Positions 33,831 through 45,109 are shown, counted from the first letter of the stretch. The stretch is DNA of 64,000 bases from Periplaneta americana (GCF_040183065.1 NC_091127.1:22985891-23049890); one strand, 5' to 3'. The notes: generated from the sequence alone by a model not told the origin. Numbers and translations are program-made.

Positions 33831-34370
33831 AAAAAAGAAAAAGATAAGATGAAAATATATAAATACACAGACCGAGACACACGCAGAGAGAAAGATAATG
33901 AAAGGAATAAATTAAATACAAATGAAGAAAAGAGAAGAATAAAGATGGAAAGCAACGAAATAAAGTAATGACTGAGAGAAGTCTACGAAGGAAGACGGTC
34001 TGACACGCCGCAGCGTTCTTCAGCGTTGTTCCCATTTATTTTGCGCGAGTCTATTACAAGCTGAGAGACTGGGAAATGAATCTCCGAGGATTGATGTGCG
34101 AGAGGTTACTCCAGTATACGTCGGACGTTGTCCTGGTTACTACAGACAACTGACTGTACAAGCGTGTTTAGTCTCTGTACAAAACTGCGATTACTTATTC
34201 AATCATTTATGTAGCTAGGTTACCTCATTCGATATAGTGCTGACTTCTCACGTAGAAGAGATATTCAGACCATAGTGATGCCGAAGTGTCGGCTTTATTT
34301 TACACAAGCCCCTGTACTGAAGGCAAATAATCTTATTATTAGAGCCGGGATGTTTGGCAAAATGCCTTTC
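33831..34370. other. Unassigned stretch
   Basis: Purine-rich first 150 bp, then ordinary AT-rich sequence; no gene or repeat recognised. Confidence 0.35.
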
Positions 34371-34373
34371 TTA

Positions 34374-35389
34374 AGCCTCGTTCACACTTTTCAAGTAACT
34401 TGAATTCAAATCACTTGAAAGACGAACTTGAAAAATGTGAACTATGTTTCAAGTTGACTTGAAATCAATTAACGGCTTGAATTCAAGTTTCAAGTGAAGT
34501 TGGATCCCTTTCTACTTTTTACTTGACTTGAAAACTGTGAACGTCACTTGATAACTTGAATTCAAGGAGAAAAGAGCGGGAATTTAAATTAACACCTATT
34601 TTAAGAGCGTTAAATTAACAGCTGACTGTTTTTCAGTTCTACTAGGAACGTAAAAATAATAGCAAACAGCAGTAAGTGAAATAGTGACCAAATATTTGAG
34701 TTTCTGAAGTTGTATAAAATTCACGAAGGCCTGCGGATTATAGAAACTGCAAAGTTTCGTAATAGAAATGCAAAGGAAGCTGCACAGAAAGGAAGAGTTC
34801 ATTGAAGAATTGAACAGCAGAGATTTTAACGTGGACACAGATGAGGTAGCCTATGAAAAATAATACAAAACTATTAAACTATAGATAGAAAAGAAGTGAG
34901 GAAGATAAGAGGGATTAAGAAGAGAAGAGCGTTGCTTGAAGGGATGATATTTATCGCCGAAACTGGCATGGTTCAATGTGGTTGATAGATTTTTGTGGGG
35001 GATCTGTAACAGCTTCAAGAAAATAATTTTCAATTACCGTATGGTAAATCAGACTCGCTTATGTTTTATTATATTTGCGATAAGAATTATTAAATCTGCT
35101 TGAAGATTTCACTATTCTATTCGTAATGGTCAGTGGTCGTGTATTTCTCTTACTAATCTAATTCCTAACCCATACTAAACAACGCGTCTTCCATTTCTTC
35201 AATATATTTATCATTTCCCTGGCACGGAGGTTTGCTACTACAGAAATTCCTAATGCACAACATCCATGGACGCCATTTTATCCTACTTGAAAACAAAATA
35301 ACTTGAATATGTCTGAACGGCGACTTGAACTCAGGTACTTGAAATCACGTGACTTGAATTCAAGTTACTTGAAAAATGTGAACGAGGCT
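34374..35389 (+). mobile_element. PIF/Harbinger derivative with subterminal palindromes
   Basis: Inverted ends starting AGCCTCGTTCACA, continuing through TTCAAGTAACTTGAATTCAA; TTA duplicated outside (34371-34373; 35390-35392), the PIF/Harbinger target. CAAGT/ACTTG words and ACTTGAATTCAAGT palindromes repeat many times within about 190 bp of the left end and 100 bp of the right end, as expected of transposase-binding arrays. It carries a remnant of the second Harbinger ORF (MADF protein) but no DDE nuclease. It is 1016 bp. Confidence 0.82.
34686..35025 (+). pseudogene. MADF-domain protein remnant (Harbinger accessory ORF)
   Basis: In three successive frames the plus strand reads DQIFEFLKLYKIHEGLRIIE followed by FRNRNAKEAAQ (34686-34787), then EEFIEELNSRDFNVDTDEVA (about 34793-34850), then PKLAWFNVVDRFLWGI (about 34960-35010). 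This order (FLKLY..H.GL, RNRNAKEAA, LNS..F.VD.DEV, PKL.WF....FL) is the Myb/SANT-like MADF fold that Harbinger elements encode beside their nuclease to bind the termini and import the transposase. Frameshifts and stops show it is dead. Confidence 0.7.
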
Positions 35390-35392
35390 TTA

Positions 35393-35935
35393 CTGGGTGG
35401 AAGTAAATCATTATTTGCATAGATATAAATATCATTTAAGGTAAATCAAAGTGATGGGCCAATTTTTATTGTGCCTATTTTGCCTTTTTAAGGGTTTCTT
35501 ACTAATAAATGCCTTTTTTGTTTTGTCATTTTAAAGCAATATTTCTTGTTTATTTGCAATTTTCTAATTAATTGTAATGTAATGTGTATGAAATTTAAAT
35601 ATTTGAAACCATGACTAACTTTACTAACAATAGTAAATAAAAGTAATTTATTTCGGTGCTTAATCTGATAATAATCGTGCTCTAATATTATTGGTGTAAT
35701 ATTAATAATAATCGACAATCCACAGTTACAAATATAATATTGTCATGTCTTCACGATACCAACCATCAACTTTATAATTTTAAATATTAAGCTCGTTCCC
35801 ATAGAAGTAATCACGTAACATTTCCAATTGTTTTCTTTCATATTTTCAAATCTTATTGTTACAATTTTGTGCTACACGTGTTTATTATTGTAGGAGAAAG
35901 AAATTTTGAGTGACAGAAGGTATGCGATGGGTTAG
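35393..35935. other. Unassigned AT-rich stretch
   Basis: No gene recognised; ORFs are short and AT-driven. Confidence 0.4.
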
Positions 35936-35939
35936 CTAG

Positions 35940-36809
35940 AATGCTAGATATCATATCATATCGCTAACACTGGTTTATGAATACGAAAAACGTTAGTTAG
36001 CTGATCATCCACCGGAAGCCCGCGCTAAGAATATTGTGACAGCGACGTGAGATTCGAACTCACGACCAGCGTCCCGCAAGAGAGCAGATCGCGCGTGAGC
36101 CGACACGGGCTTCACGGAGCACTGAGGGACGGCGCGCGGCGGAGAGAAGAGAGGGGAAAGGGCCTACGCGGCGAGGGAGTTTGCGCGCGCATCTGGTGCT
36201 GGCAGAGAGGAGAAGGATCTGGATTGTTCTCTGGAGTGCTATCTCTGGACACGCGTGGAACTTTCCAGGCTACGTCGCTGTGGTTATAAAAGAAGAAACG
36301 CGATCGAACTTGAGCAGTTTTCAGTTTATTCAGCCAGTCAGTGAGTAAGCCAGAGCAAGCAAGCCAGTCTTGTGTACCGGAGTTCGACTCGAGTGTGCGT
36401 CCGCAACTGTGTCAGCATCCCAAGGCCTGAGTTCGAGTGCAGTGGACCGCAGTTGGAGGGACCTGAGTTCGAGTACAGTGGACTGTCTCTGAAGGTCTGT
36501 GGTTCGAGATACTGTGAACTCTAGTGACTGAGCTAGAAGAACTGTGAACTGAGAACTGACAGTTCTGATTTGTAAATAGTGTTTCATGAACATTAGTTAA
36601 AATTAACAGTTCATTGTTGATCGTAATAGTCCAAGTAAATTGTCATTGTCGTCAGTGGAGTGCTATAACGAATACTGTGTTGAGTGAAAATCCTATTGTT
36701 GACGAGAGCGTTTAAGGTGAATTGTAGAAAGGAATTATTGTTGAGATAATAAAGTTACATTGTTGTTTAGTTGAAATAAATTTACAATATCTATAAATAC
36801 GGACCAAAA
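35940..36809. mobile_element. MITE copy 2, split by a solo LTR
   Basis: ATATCGCTAACACTGGTTTA, then CATCCACCGGAAGCCCGCGC, match the MITE at 12056-12236. After the LTR the rest (CTATAAATACGGACC) matches its right terminal repeat. The left end is degraded or truncated. Confidence 0.7.
36035..36786 (+). mobile_element. Solo LTR (likely Ty3/gypsy-type)
   Basis: A 752-bp block starts TGTGACAG and ends TTTACA, with a 4-bp target duplication ATAT on each side (36031-36034; 36787-36790) lying inside a known MITE, so both edges are well defined. It has a TATA-like TTATAAAAG at about 36283 and AATAAA signals near the end, fitting promoter and polyadenylation parts. No internal coding region remains: a fossil left by recombination between two LTRs. 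Superfamily from duplication length only. Confidence 0.75.
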
Positions 36810-37329
36810 AATTTCATTTATTTTTTATGGATAGTTTTCGAAAACAATGCAAGGAAATAATATTTCTCGGTTTTAAGTTCTTTATATTTAAAAAAATTAT
36901 AACACTCTCCAATTTCTAACAAATATTATTAAAAACAAAGATTGTGAAACATTCCCTGAAAATCTTGTTCAGGTACCTGTAGCAGTTTTCTAGTAACGTT
37001 CGCCCAAACTTCATGAAATTAATTGTCGAGATAGGCAGTGCAGTACTTCTTACCTTAACTAACTTCAATATGATGTCAGGAATTTGCTACAGAATTGGGA
37101 TTCAGAGATGATCTGCTTAAAAAAGTCATCTTCTGACAACACCAGCAGTTTAAGTAGTAGTTAAGTAAAATGAACATCTTTAATGTATAAATATAAGGAG
37201 TATTTTAATTATTTACGATATATAAAATAAGAGGCAAATAAGTGAATGGCAAACAGAAATGTTAAAGATAGTTTTTTTAATACATCGATATCTGTCGCAG
37301 GAAATTGTGAAAAGAACCTGTTAATCTTA
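36810..37329. other. Unassigned AT-rich stretch
   Basis: Nothing recognised. Confidence 0.4.
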
Positions 37330-37337
37330 ATCTAGAT

Positions 37338-38184
37338 CAGGCCTGCACAAGGTGTGTGCTCTCCGAGCCGGCTCACAGCTCATGAGCGGAATGCAGATAT
37401 TAGCTGCGCTCTGTATAAGGTGGACTGGAAGAAGGGGTGATCTCGTACAAAATATACACAAAAGGAAGTACTATTACGAGTGTTTATGAAATGAATTCCC
37501 GTTTAGTGTTTGCATAACTATCTTGGACTATTATTAATTAATAAATAAATATTTATTTTACAGAAATAATAGAAATTCTATAGCTACTTAAATGTACAAT
37601 ATCATTTTGTTATATGTTTATTTATCAGTACATAAAAACGGGGTTTTATGCTGTTGGCAGCTGAAAGGAACAGTAGCTTACTGATCGTAATGAAACATCA
37701 GTTACAGATATTCGATGTCTGCCTTTATTAAAGTTGATTATAGAAAACAGTTGCTCACAAATATAAATGTTAAGCCAAACATAGTAATCATTTTCACAGC
37801 CAGCCTGTGTAGTCATGGATATTATTGCTAATGTTTAGTCTTGTAAAACTCAACCAGGTATTATTCAAACGATCTTTAGCCCTTAGGTCACATTGAATAT
37901 CAATGTTCGAGCTGTAAATCGTTAAATGTTAAATGTTATGTTCCGTCTTTTAGATTCCTCCATACTATGCTGTAGCAAAGGGTAAGCAACGTGAAACAGT
38001 TACTGAGAATAGGCCTATACACTTCACTCCACTAGATAATTGAGTGGTCGTTTCCCTCTCCTCTACCTATAGCAAGTCTATGTCATTCTGACGTATCTTC
38101 CTCTCCGTTTCGGCGAGCGGTAAACACGGCTCTCCCGCTCCGAAGGAGCACACGCGCTCGTTAAGCGCTGTTTGTGCAGGTATT
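37338..38184 (-). mobile_element. hAT element, deletion derivative
   Basis: A perfect palindromic 8-bp duplication ATCTAGAT flanks it (37330-37337; 38185-38192). Ends are CAGGCCTGCACAA and TTGTGCAGGTATT. On the minus strand, about 37785-37670 encodes YICEQLFSIINFNKGRHRIS followed by VTDVSLRS, the C-terminal dimerisation segment of hAT transposases (usually ..CE..FS.....R.R..L....L..L). The rest of the transposase, including the DDE residues, is gone. GC-rich subterminal parts carry GAGC/GCTC words. Confidence 0.87.
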
Positions 38185-38192
38185 ATCTAGAT

Positions 38193-38790
38193 GTAGTATA
38201 CTTTACGATTTTTTCACTGATCTCACTGTCCATCAGTCGTGATCATCACTGGACAAAGGATCGTCCAGATTAACAATAATGACTGTAGCGACTTAGTGCC
38301 ATTGCAAACATCCAATGGTACAGGTAAATCGATGATAACGCGAGGTCGTAAATCAGCCCGCTGCGTTATCGGCCGGTGCATACTTCACCCTGATGCACTT
38401 CGCAGCAGCTTCATCACGCCAGCAGAGTTGATGTGTTTGCCAGGTGTCGACGCCGGTTTTGTTTTCAATAAATCAAGATTCCAAGCTGCAACGTTACACA
38501 CGGTGACGTACCCCACCTGCCACAAAACATCCAGATATCTACCATCACGGTGTCGTATTTCCAAGTCCGGAGATAGATTCCAGTTATCATATTACTATAT
38601 GCATAAACTATAGCCGTCATCACAAAAACTGTTCTTCCATGTTTCAACGAAAATACATGTTCCGAAGTTCTTCGTTGTGACACGGATATAAGAGCTCCTG
38701 CTGCAAGTTCAGCGACCTCTGGTTCGTCTGAAATGCAAATGTATTATTTACTTTTTCTTAAGGAACAGATGTACCGCGAAGTAGTGTCGC
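38193..38790. other. Unassigned stretch with a 124-codon ORF
   Basis: Plus-strand ORF 38239-38613 lies in sequence of normal complexity and GC near 45%. The product (beginning MIITGQRIVQINNNDC) matches no family I recognise, with no signal peptide, membrane segment or clear domain. It might be exon-like or repeat-derived. I make no functional claim. Confidence 0.25.
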
Positions 38791-38926
38791 GGTTTAAGGC
38801 AGTGGTATTCAAACTTTTTTGCTAGCGAACCTCCAAAATACATTTTTCTTCACCTTCGTACCCTCAAACTACATTGCAATTATATGAGAACAAAAGAGAC
38901 TATGATTGATGTCGTATTAAAAATAT

Positions 38927-38928
<2 letters not shown>

Positions 38929-39005
<77 letters not shown>
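38929..39005. repeat. (CTT)n(ATT)n microsatellite
   Basis: About nine CTT followed by some seventeen ATT units. Confidence 0.95.
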
Positions 39006-39007
<2 letters not shown>

Positions 39008-39669
39008 CATACAGTAGTTATTGATGCAATAGACTAATAATAGTAATCATATATTACGATACAAGGGTGGGGAGTGCTTTTTATAAAATCGAGAAAAGAT
39101 TGAAACACGAGCAGAGTGAATTTTTCAGTTTCCGAGATTTTGTAATCCACTATACAAACGTGTATTGTACAATATTTTTTGCACGATCATATTTTTAAAA
39201 TTGCAAATACGATATATTTTGCATTGGAAATTTAGAGCCATATTATTCCAAAGCCTTCGTAAAACTATACTGTAATGGTAACTAAGTAACAATAGACTAA
39301 GTGCACTGTAATGGGTCTATTTCAGTACGGTTTTATGTTGTGAGCAATTGTTTCCCTAGCAACAAGTTTCTGTGTGGGAATTATAACTTTCAAGGCCTAA
39401 CAACAATAGCTGGAAATACAACAAAAAATGCGATGGAGCAAAAATAATATTGGGGCAATGAAAAACAAGAGCTAATATTGTGAAAGAAAGAAAATATGTA
39501 AACTGTAATAATTATTTTTTTCTCTCGCTGTTATTTTACTCGCTTTAACATCTTCGGTCATATCGCGAGTTAATGTTTCACGTGAAATTCGAAGACCTGT
39601 GTACTATTGTTGAGACTGGTTCTACTGTTGTGAACTGTATAGCCTATGTATTACTGATTTGTTATGAAT

Positions 39670-39842
39670 ATGATTTCGGTGATGAATGAGGCCGGTGATA
39701 TTCAGGGATGTTATGGCCCGAATTTCCTGGCATTTGTCTTACGGTTGAGGAAAAACCCTCAACCAGGAAATTCAACCCAACCGGAAATCGAACCCGGGCC
39801 CTCTGCGTAAGAGACCAACATGCTGGCCCCTACATCACAGAG
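39670..39842 (-). mobile_element. tRNA-derived SINE inside the hAT element
   Basis: The minus strand has CCTCTGTGATGTAGGGGCCA, an anticodon-arm-like section, CGGGTTCGATTTCCGG (box B) and a body beginning TTGGGTTGAATTTCCTGGTT. Box A is poor. It is later than the hAT element it lies in. Confidence 0.6.
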
Positions 39843-39996
39843 GTGGTCAATAATTATTATCATCAAGTATAATAAAATAAATATGTCAGCATTTTTTACA
39901 TACATAGTAGGCCTAAGTTGGATGTGTACCCTTTCAGAAAACCCCGCGTACTCCTGGGGCTACGCGTACCATAGATTGATTACCACTGGTTTAAGG

Positions 39997-40541
39997 TATC
40001 ATGTCTTGGATGTACCATTACGGAATGAGCTGCTCTTCATGGGGGAAGACATTTTATCATGAAATTTCGGGTACTCTATTAGACCGGTGCCCACCCGGCA
40101 TTGTGACGAATTTGGGAGCTACAGTGGGTAAAGGAACCCAGTTCCGTGAGCCACCTATAAAGGCTGGAAACAGCATTGTGTTAACCACACGTTACTCCCG
40201 TACCAGTTGGAGGTCATTTCTGGTGAAGCATGAAAACGTGAGATCAGCAGTGGGCTGATAGGCCTTAGACCTCCACGGGCTGTCGGGCATATCATCACTA
40301 CCGCCACCATCACCACCACCACCACCACCACCACCACCACCACTACTACTACTACTACTACAGGGTGTCCACATGAAAAGCCTACAACTTCAAATGTAAA
40401 AGACAAATTATTGAGACAACGATATCTCGATTTTATTTTCTGCATGTTAATCAGAAACTGTCAAAACTTTTATGAGAATTTTGTTGGAATGTTGAAATGC
40501 GTTTTTTGGTTGCAGGTAGACCCTACTATCATAAAGAATAA
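39997..40541. other. Unassigned stretch with a CCA/CTA microsatellite
   Basis: 40301-40362 is (CAC)n(TAC)n. The preceding 40060-40290 is GC-richer and has an unrecognised ORF. Frames through the microsatellite are not genes. Confidence 0.35.
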
Positions 40542-40685
40542 AGGCTTACAAGATCAAACATTATTTACACTATTATACACGATTTACTAAATAAATGGGA
40601 TATAGTATTATGAAATAAAATACCCAAATTACAATAAACAACATTGTACATAATAATGTAAATAATGTTTGACCAGTGTATGCCT
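40542..40685. mobile_element. Short MITE
   Basis: Imperfect inverted ends AGGCTTACA ... ATCAAACATTATTTACA (left) and TGTAAATAATGTTTGAC ... TGTATGCCT (right), 144 bp in total; no coding potential. The target duplication is unclear. Confidence 0.5.
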
Positions 40686-41185
40686 ACATCCTATATTATA
40701 GTGTAAATAGTAAAAAAAAGCATATTATAGTGTACATAGATCAAGTAATTTAAATAGTAAATATTAGCGTAATTGCTAAAGTAGCCCATGTTTTGATCTG
40801 CTCCACTTTACGAGACAAGAGTCACGTGAGCCGACAGTCAAGTACTTCGCTTGCTAGACGCACGCATTCCACTTAAAAATTCCAGTAATACTTAATCATG
40901 TAGCCTCCTGGGATAAGGTACGGTCCTTAATAATCAGTTCCGTACCTCAAATACTATGCACACACATTACATTAATTTTTCAACTTGTGTATCCTAAAAT
41001 CTCTCAAGATCTGTCCATGAAACGAAACTGAGTCTCTCAGAGGGGAAGTAAAGCATTTTCAACAGTAATCTCACTAGAGGTTTTCATTTATCTAGAGAAA
41101 ATCAAAACTCGAGTGGGATTTAATTGACTATTATACGATTAGAAGAAAGTATATGAAGATTTGAAGAAATAAAGTACTCTAATAC
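40686..41185. other. Unassigned stretch
   Basis: No gene recognised. Confidence 0.4.
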
Positions 41186-41194
41186 AATAAAATA

Positions 41195-41960
41195 TTGACT
41201 TATTAAAATTCTATTTCACTAACGTTAGCTGCACGAAAACATTTGAACGGAGCCAACGTTTTCAGTTGACTGTCTATATGCTGTAAACAAATGACGGTCG
41301 TTTTATAGTACCGTAAAGAATTTGCAGTTTGAAATGTTGGAAAACAAAGAAACAAATGGTAGGAAGGGGATAAAACAGGAGAAAATATATAAATATTAGA
41401 AGAAATAAAGTACACTAATACAATAAAGTAGATATTAACCCGTAATTGGTCAGGTGGTGACTGTGAGTACCTCAGCCATTGTAAGAAAAGAAGCCTGCGC
41501 CAGGGGGATGTGGGGAGGGTTCCTGTTCAATTCAGATTTTTTTCATTGCTTATTATGATGCCTGTTTCCCTAATTTTGAAGAAAACCTAGTTAAAACAAA
41601 TATAGGTACCTGATTATATACATTAAAAATTCAGTTTGATTATCTGAGTCCTACGATATAAGTTTCTAAGTTACGTAACTAGAAAAATACCTCTCCACTT
41701 ACGAGTTCATTGACTTAGTAAAATTCTATTACACTAATGTTAGCTTCACCAAAACGTTTGAGCGGAGCCAACATTTTCAGTAGACTATCTATGCGAGAAA
41801 CAAATTACGATCGCGAAGCATGTTTTATAGAACCGTAATGAATTTGCAGTTTGAAATGTTGTCAAACAAAGAAACAAATGCTAGAGTAGTGGTAAAAACA
41901 AACAAATGCTAGGGAAGCGATAAAATTAAACAAATGCTATGGAAGAGATAAAATTGTGCG
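41195..41960. repeat. Direct duplication about 510 bp apart
   Basis: 41200-41375 and 41710-41890 share AAAATTCTATT, AACGTTAGCT/AATGTTAGCT, GGAGCCAACNTTTTCAGT and GAATTTGCAGTTTGAAATG in the same order, with about 80% similarity by eye. The second copy is followed by three ACAAATGCTA...GATAAAA mini-repeats. Function unknown. Confidence 0.6.
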
Positions 41961-42014
41961 ATAAGCAGCCATGATTGTTTGAAAGACGTCCTTTCGTGCC
42001 ATTTTACTGGTCAA

Positions 42015-42872
42015 AAGTAGTATGACGTAGTAAAAATGTTATTGTTGTTTTCTAATGCCAGGCATTTGACAATGAAGTCATTTGACCTCTTGACCTCCAA
42101 TATTTTTCAAAGATATTATCATGACCAGCCACTGAAGCACAGATTTTGAGGTGTTACGAATCCATTTCTTGGTTTGAGTTGCACAATGGACAGTTAGGGG
42201 ACTGATATATTCCAATTCTATGCAGGTGTTTGGCCAAACAATCATGGCCTGTTGCCAATCTAAATACAGCTACAGACGATTTTCGTGGTAAATCGGGAAT
42301 TAACTGTGGATTTTGATGCAGAGAGTTCCATTTTTCCCTTGGGATTGTGTTATTAAATTTTGTATGTTGAAGTCTAAGTATGTAGATTTAATAAATCTTT
42401 TCACAGAGTAATACGTAGATTTAGTTACAGGTCTATAAGTAGCAGTGCTGCCCTTCTTTGCTAAAGCATCCGCATTCTCGTTTCCCAGGATTCCACAATG
42501 GGATGGTATCCATTGGAATACAATTCTTTTATTGAGTGATATTAATTGAGAGAGCATTTTAGTTATTTCTGCTGTTTGAGATGAAGGTGTGTGTTTAGAG
42601 ACTATTGATAGAATAGCTGCTTTGGAGTCTGACAATATAACTGCATTCCTAAATTTATTGATGTGGCATAGAAGATTCCTGAGATTTTCACTTCTTGCAA
42701 TGATTTCTGTATCAAAACTTGTTCCATATCCAAGAGATCTATAAAGTGAGAAGAGACAGCACGTAACACCTGCACCGGCACCTTGTTCTCTGGAGATAAA
42801 GGATAGTAAAAATGTAATAGTCTGATAAAACATTCACACGTACTATGTAGGATGTCGTGCATACACAATGAC
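42015..42872 (-). mobile_element. LINE 3' half with RNase H domain (jockey/I-like)
   Basis: Minus-strand frame 42833-42300 encodes ribonuclease H: TEIIARSENL, VILSDSKAAILSI (second acidic site), then IVFQWIPSHCGILGNENADA LAKKGS split by spaces only here, the conserved histidine and last Asp of RNase H. Downstream frames add VAVFRLATGHDCLAKHLHRI and CPLCNSNQEMDS, a Cys/His-like C-terminal tail before the 3' end. The RT itself is missing through 5' truncation, and at least one stop disrupts the tail. RNase H points to the jockey/I/R1 side of LINEs, different from the RTE-like copies here. Confidence 0.85.
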
Positions 42873-42874
42873 AG

Positions 42875-43020
42875 TCATACATGTACAGCTGTCAAAAAAA
42901 AAAAGTGGCCGCACTCGTGAACAGCGAATATTTTCAAAGTCCACTTCGGGTCGCGGCGATGTTACACGATGCATGTGCTTGTACAAGCAGTTCCCGAACT
43001 AAGAAAGTTTTCTACGTTTG
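42875..43020 (+). repeat. Dispersed repeat, plus copy
   Basis: ACAGCTGTCAAAAAAAAAAA GTGGCCGC (continuous), then CTTCGGGTCGCGG and ACACGAT recur on the minus strand at about 45205-45110. Probably the 5' part of a SINE-like element. Confidence 0.5.
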
Positions 43021-43088
43021 CGCCTCGTAGGCCAGCGGTAGAGTGCTTGTTTAATGATTCGAAGGTTGTGGGTTCGGGCCTTTTTCAA
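43021..43088 (+). mobile_element. tRNA-like SINE head
   Basis: GCGCCTCGTAGGCCAGCGGT holds a box A-like part and GGTTGTGGGTTCGGGCC a box B-like part, spaced as in a tRNA. The acceptor arm does not close, so it is a SINE head, not a tRNA gene. Confidence 0.5.
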
Positions 43089-43104
43089 GTTTTCATTTTA
43101 TTTT

Positions 43105-44180
43105 TTAATCGTTCTTTAGCGATGTAAATGCTATTCAAATTATCATTTATATCCAGTTATCGTTCTTTATGGATATCACGTTATTTATATTTTGTTATCG
43201 TTCTTTAGTGATATGAATAAAATTCAAGTCATCATTTGTATTTTGTTATCGTTTTATAACGATATGAATAACAATTATTATTATTGTATCTCCAATGGTG
43301 GTTAGCCCTATTTTACATATGTATGTTAGGCCTATAGTTTCATACACAAAAAAGGTAAGCATAAAGAGAAATAGAAAAGAAAATTAAATTAGCTTACGCG
43401 ATGTAAACAAAACATAAACAAACCTTAAATTAGGCATTGCGATTGCAAAATAAATATCAGGTATCAATTTGAAACATACAAAAACATTAACAACACACAT
43501 ACGTAACACATCTATAACACTTTCCGTACCATACATCATAAATTAATACACAATAATCACACAAACACAATCAAACTATAATTACGACATTTCGACGACA
43601 TCAAGCATCACATAACTGACTCACATGTATAACAAATCAAGCATCCGTTACAACACATACACTTCAACATAGTAACCACACTTTTAAAAGTTACAAATTT
43701 GGCTCCAAGAAGAATAAATAGGACACTGTTACTAATTACTATTCTTCTACAATTTCTTAAATACATCTGTAATAAATCTGTGAAATTCCGATATGAATAA
43801 TATTCACGTTTTTTATATTGTTATCGTTCCTTAGCGATATAGATAATATTCAAGTTATCATTTATATTCTGTTTTCCTTCATTAACATTATAAAATAATA
43901 TTCAAGTTATTTATATTGTTATTGTTCCTTCGCAATATAAATAATCTGTATTTTATGTAAGTAATTATTACAACACAAATAACCATCTTTCTTTGTAAAA
44001 TAGGTTATTTTATTTAGATAATTAAGTAAGTATTATATAATATCTTATATTAATTAAACAAACCGATATTTATCATTTATATTCTGTTATCGTTCTTTAG
44101 TGATACTGTATAAATAATATTCAAGTTATTTATATTGTAATCGTTATTTAGCGATATAAATAACATAAATTTAATATTAG
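43105..44180. repeat. Dispersed array of TATCGTTCTTTAGCGATA hairpin units
   Basis: TATCG ... CGATA hairpin units recur at about 43112, 43158, 43197, 43247, 43818, 44089 and 44139, joined by TTATTTATATT and ATTCAAGTTATC linkers. A non-repetitive block (about 43290-43790) splits the array. No coding capacity. Confidence 0.65.
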
Positions 44181-44274
44181 GTTTGGAAAAATCCAGTTGC
44201 ATAATACTGGTATTAGTTTTTCTTTTTGTATTATTACATTATACTATCTTGAACCACAATAAAATGAAAAGGAG

Positions 44275-44345
44275 TAACGAGGAATTGAACCTGAGACGTT
44301 GACATCTAAATTTCGACGTTCGTCCACTGAGCCACGAGGGCAAAA
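44275..44345 (-). mobile_element. tRNA-like SINE head (minus)
   Basis: The minus strand reads GCCCTCGTGGCTCAGTGGAC (box A TGGCTCAGTGG) and CTCAGGTTCAATTCCTCG (box B), with tRNA-like spacing. It closely resembles a tRNA, but the variable middle and ends do not form a clean cloverleaf. It faces the head at 43021 across the hairpin array. Confidence 0.55.
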
Positions 44346-44685
44346 GTGTGGAAACATTTTCGGAAAAATTGGCCCAATCACACTCTAAGATTTTCTGATG
44401 ATTCGTAGAAGCTAGTTCAGGATGCGGGGGGCAAAGGCTAATTGAGATTTCCCGGTCTCTGATCGGGTCAAACATCCTGATAGAATTAATATTTAACCCT
44501 TGCCGTGACTTTCGGTGAAGTCCGGAGGGCCCAATTAGTCAAATCCACTCTCCTCATCTCCACGCTTGGGTCGCCTGGAATTTAATAAGATGCGAAAGAG
44601 ATAGTGGTGTGCGGAAAGCAACTGGATGTTACCGCATTTAGGCCTATCCTTCCCAAGAAAAACTGCAAACATGAACAAAGGATGC
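44346..44685. other. Unassigned stretch
   Basis: Moderate-GC sequence between the tRNA-like head and the LINE fragment; nothing recognised. Confidence 0.35.
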
Positions 44686-44689
44686 TTTT

Positions 44690-45095
44690 AATAGAAGAAG
44701 AAGGATATTCTGCGGACCTCTGGAAAAAGAACTAAGGAAGAGACTAGTGAAGTGCTTTGTGTAGAGTGTGGCATTGTATGGGGAAGGAACATGGACATTA
44801 CGACGAAATGAAGAGAAACAAATTGAAGCATTTGAAATGTGGATGTGGTGAAGAACGGTGCGTGTGAAGTTAACAGACAAAATAAGAAATAAAATTGTGT
44901 TTGAAAAAGTGAGTGAAGAAAGAATGATGCTGAAACTGATTAGAAAGAGAAAAAGGAATTTGTTGGGTCTCTGGTTGAAAAGAATAATAGACGACATTAG
45001 GATATGTGGATCATATGCGGAGACTAAGAGGAAGGCAGAAAATAGGAAAGATTGGAGATTGCTGGGTTTCCAATGAAAGACCTGCCCATGGACAG
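44690..45095 (+). mobile_element. LINE C-terminal fragment (third LINE family)
   Basis: The plus strand encodes KERLVKCFVWSVALYGEGTW, EEKQIEAFEMWMW, then in the frame 44858-45076 RVKLTDKIRNKIVFEKVSEE followed by RMMLKLIRKRKRNLLGLWLK. This is the C-terminal part of a common insect non-LTR RT (typically CFVWSVALYGAETWT..EEKRIEAFEMW..RRM). A stop near 44850 splits it. No RT core or tail seen. Confidence 0.75.
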
Positions 45096-45109
45096 AACAC
45101 TTATGTATG

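Larger units (their letters stand above)
38800..39988. mobile_element. hAT element, non-autonomous
   Basis: Ends CAGTGGTATTCAAACTTTTT and, on the other strand, CAGTGGTAATCAATCTATGG, typical of hAT elements; perfect 8-bp duplication GTTTAAGG (38792-38799; 39989-39996). Inside are a (CTT)n(ATT)n microsatellite (38929-39005) and a tRNA-derived SINE (about 39670-39842). No transposase is recognised. Confidence 0.87.

Noticed and set aside
40155-40445. Val-rich and Gly/Ser-rich frames
   Set aside because: Translations of the CAC/TAC microsatellite.
44275-44345. Functional tRNA gene
   Set aside because: Both promoter boxes are good, but the acceptor and anticodon arms do not pair properly; a SINE head is the simpler reading.
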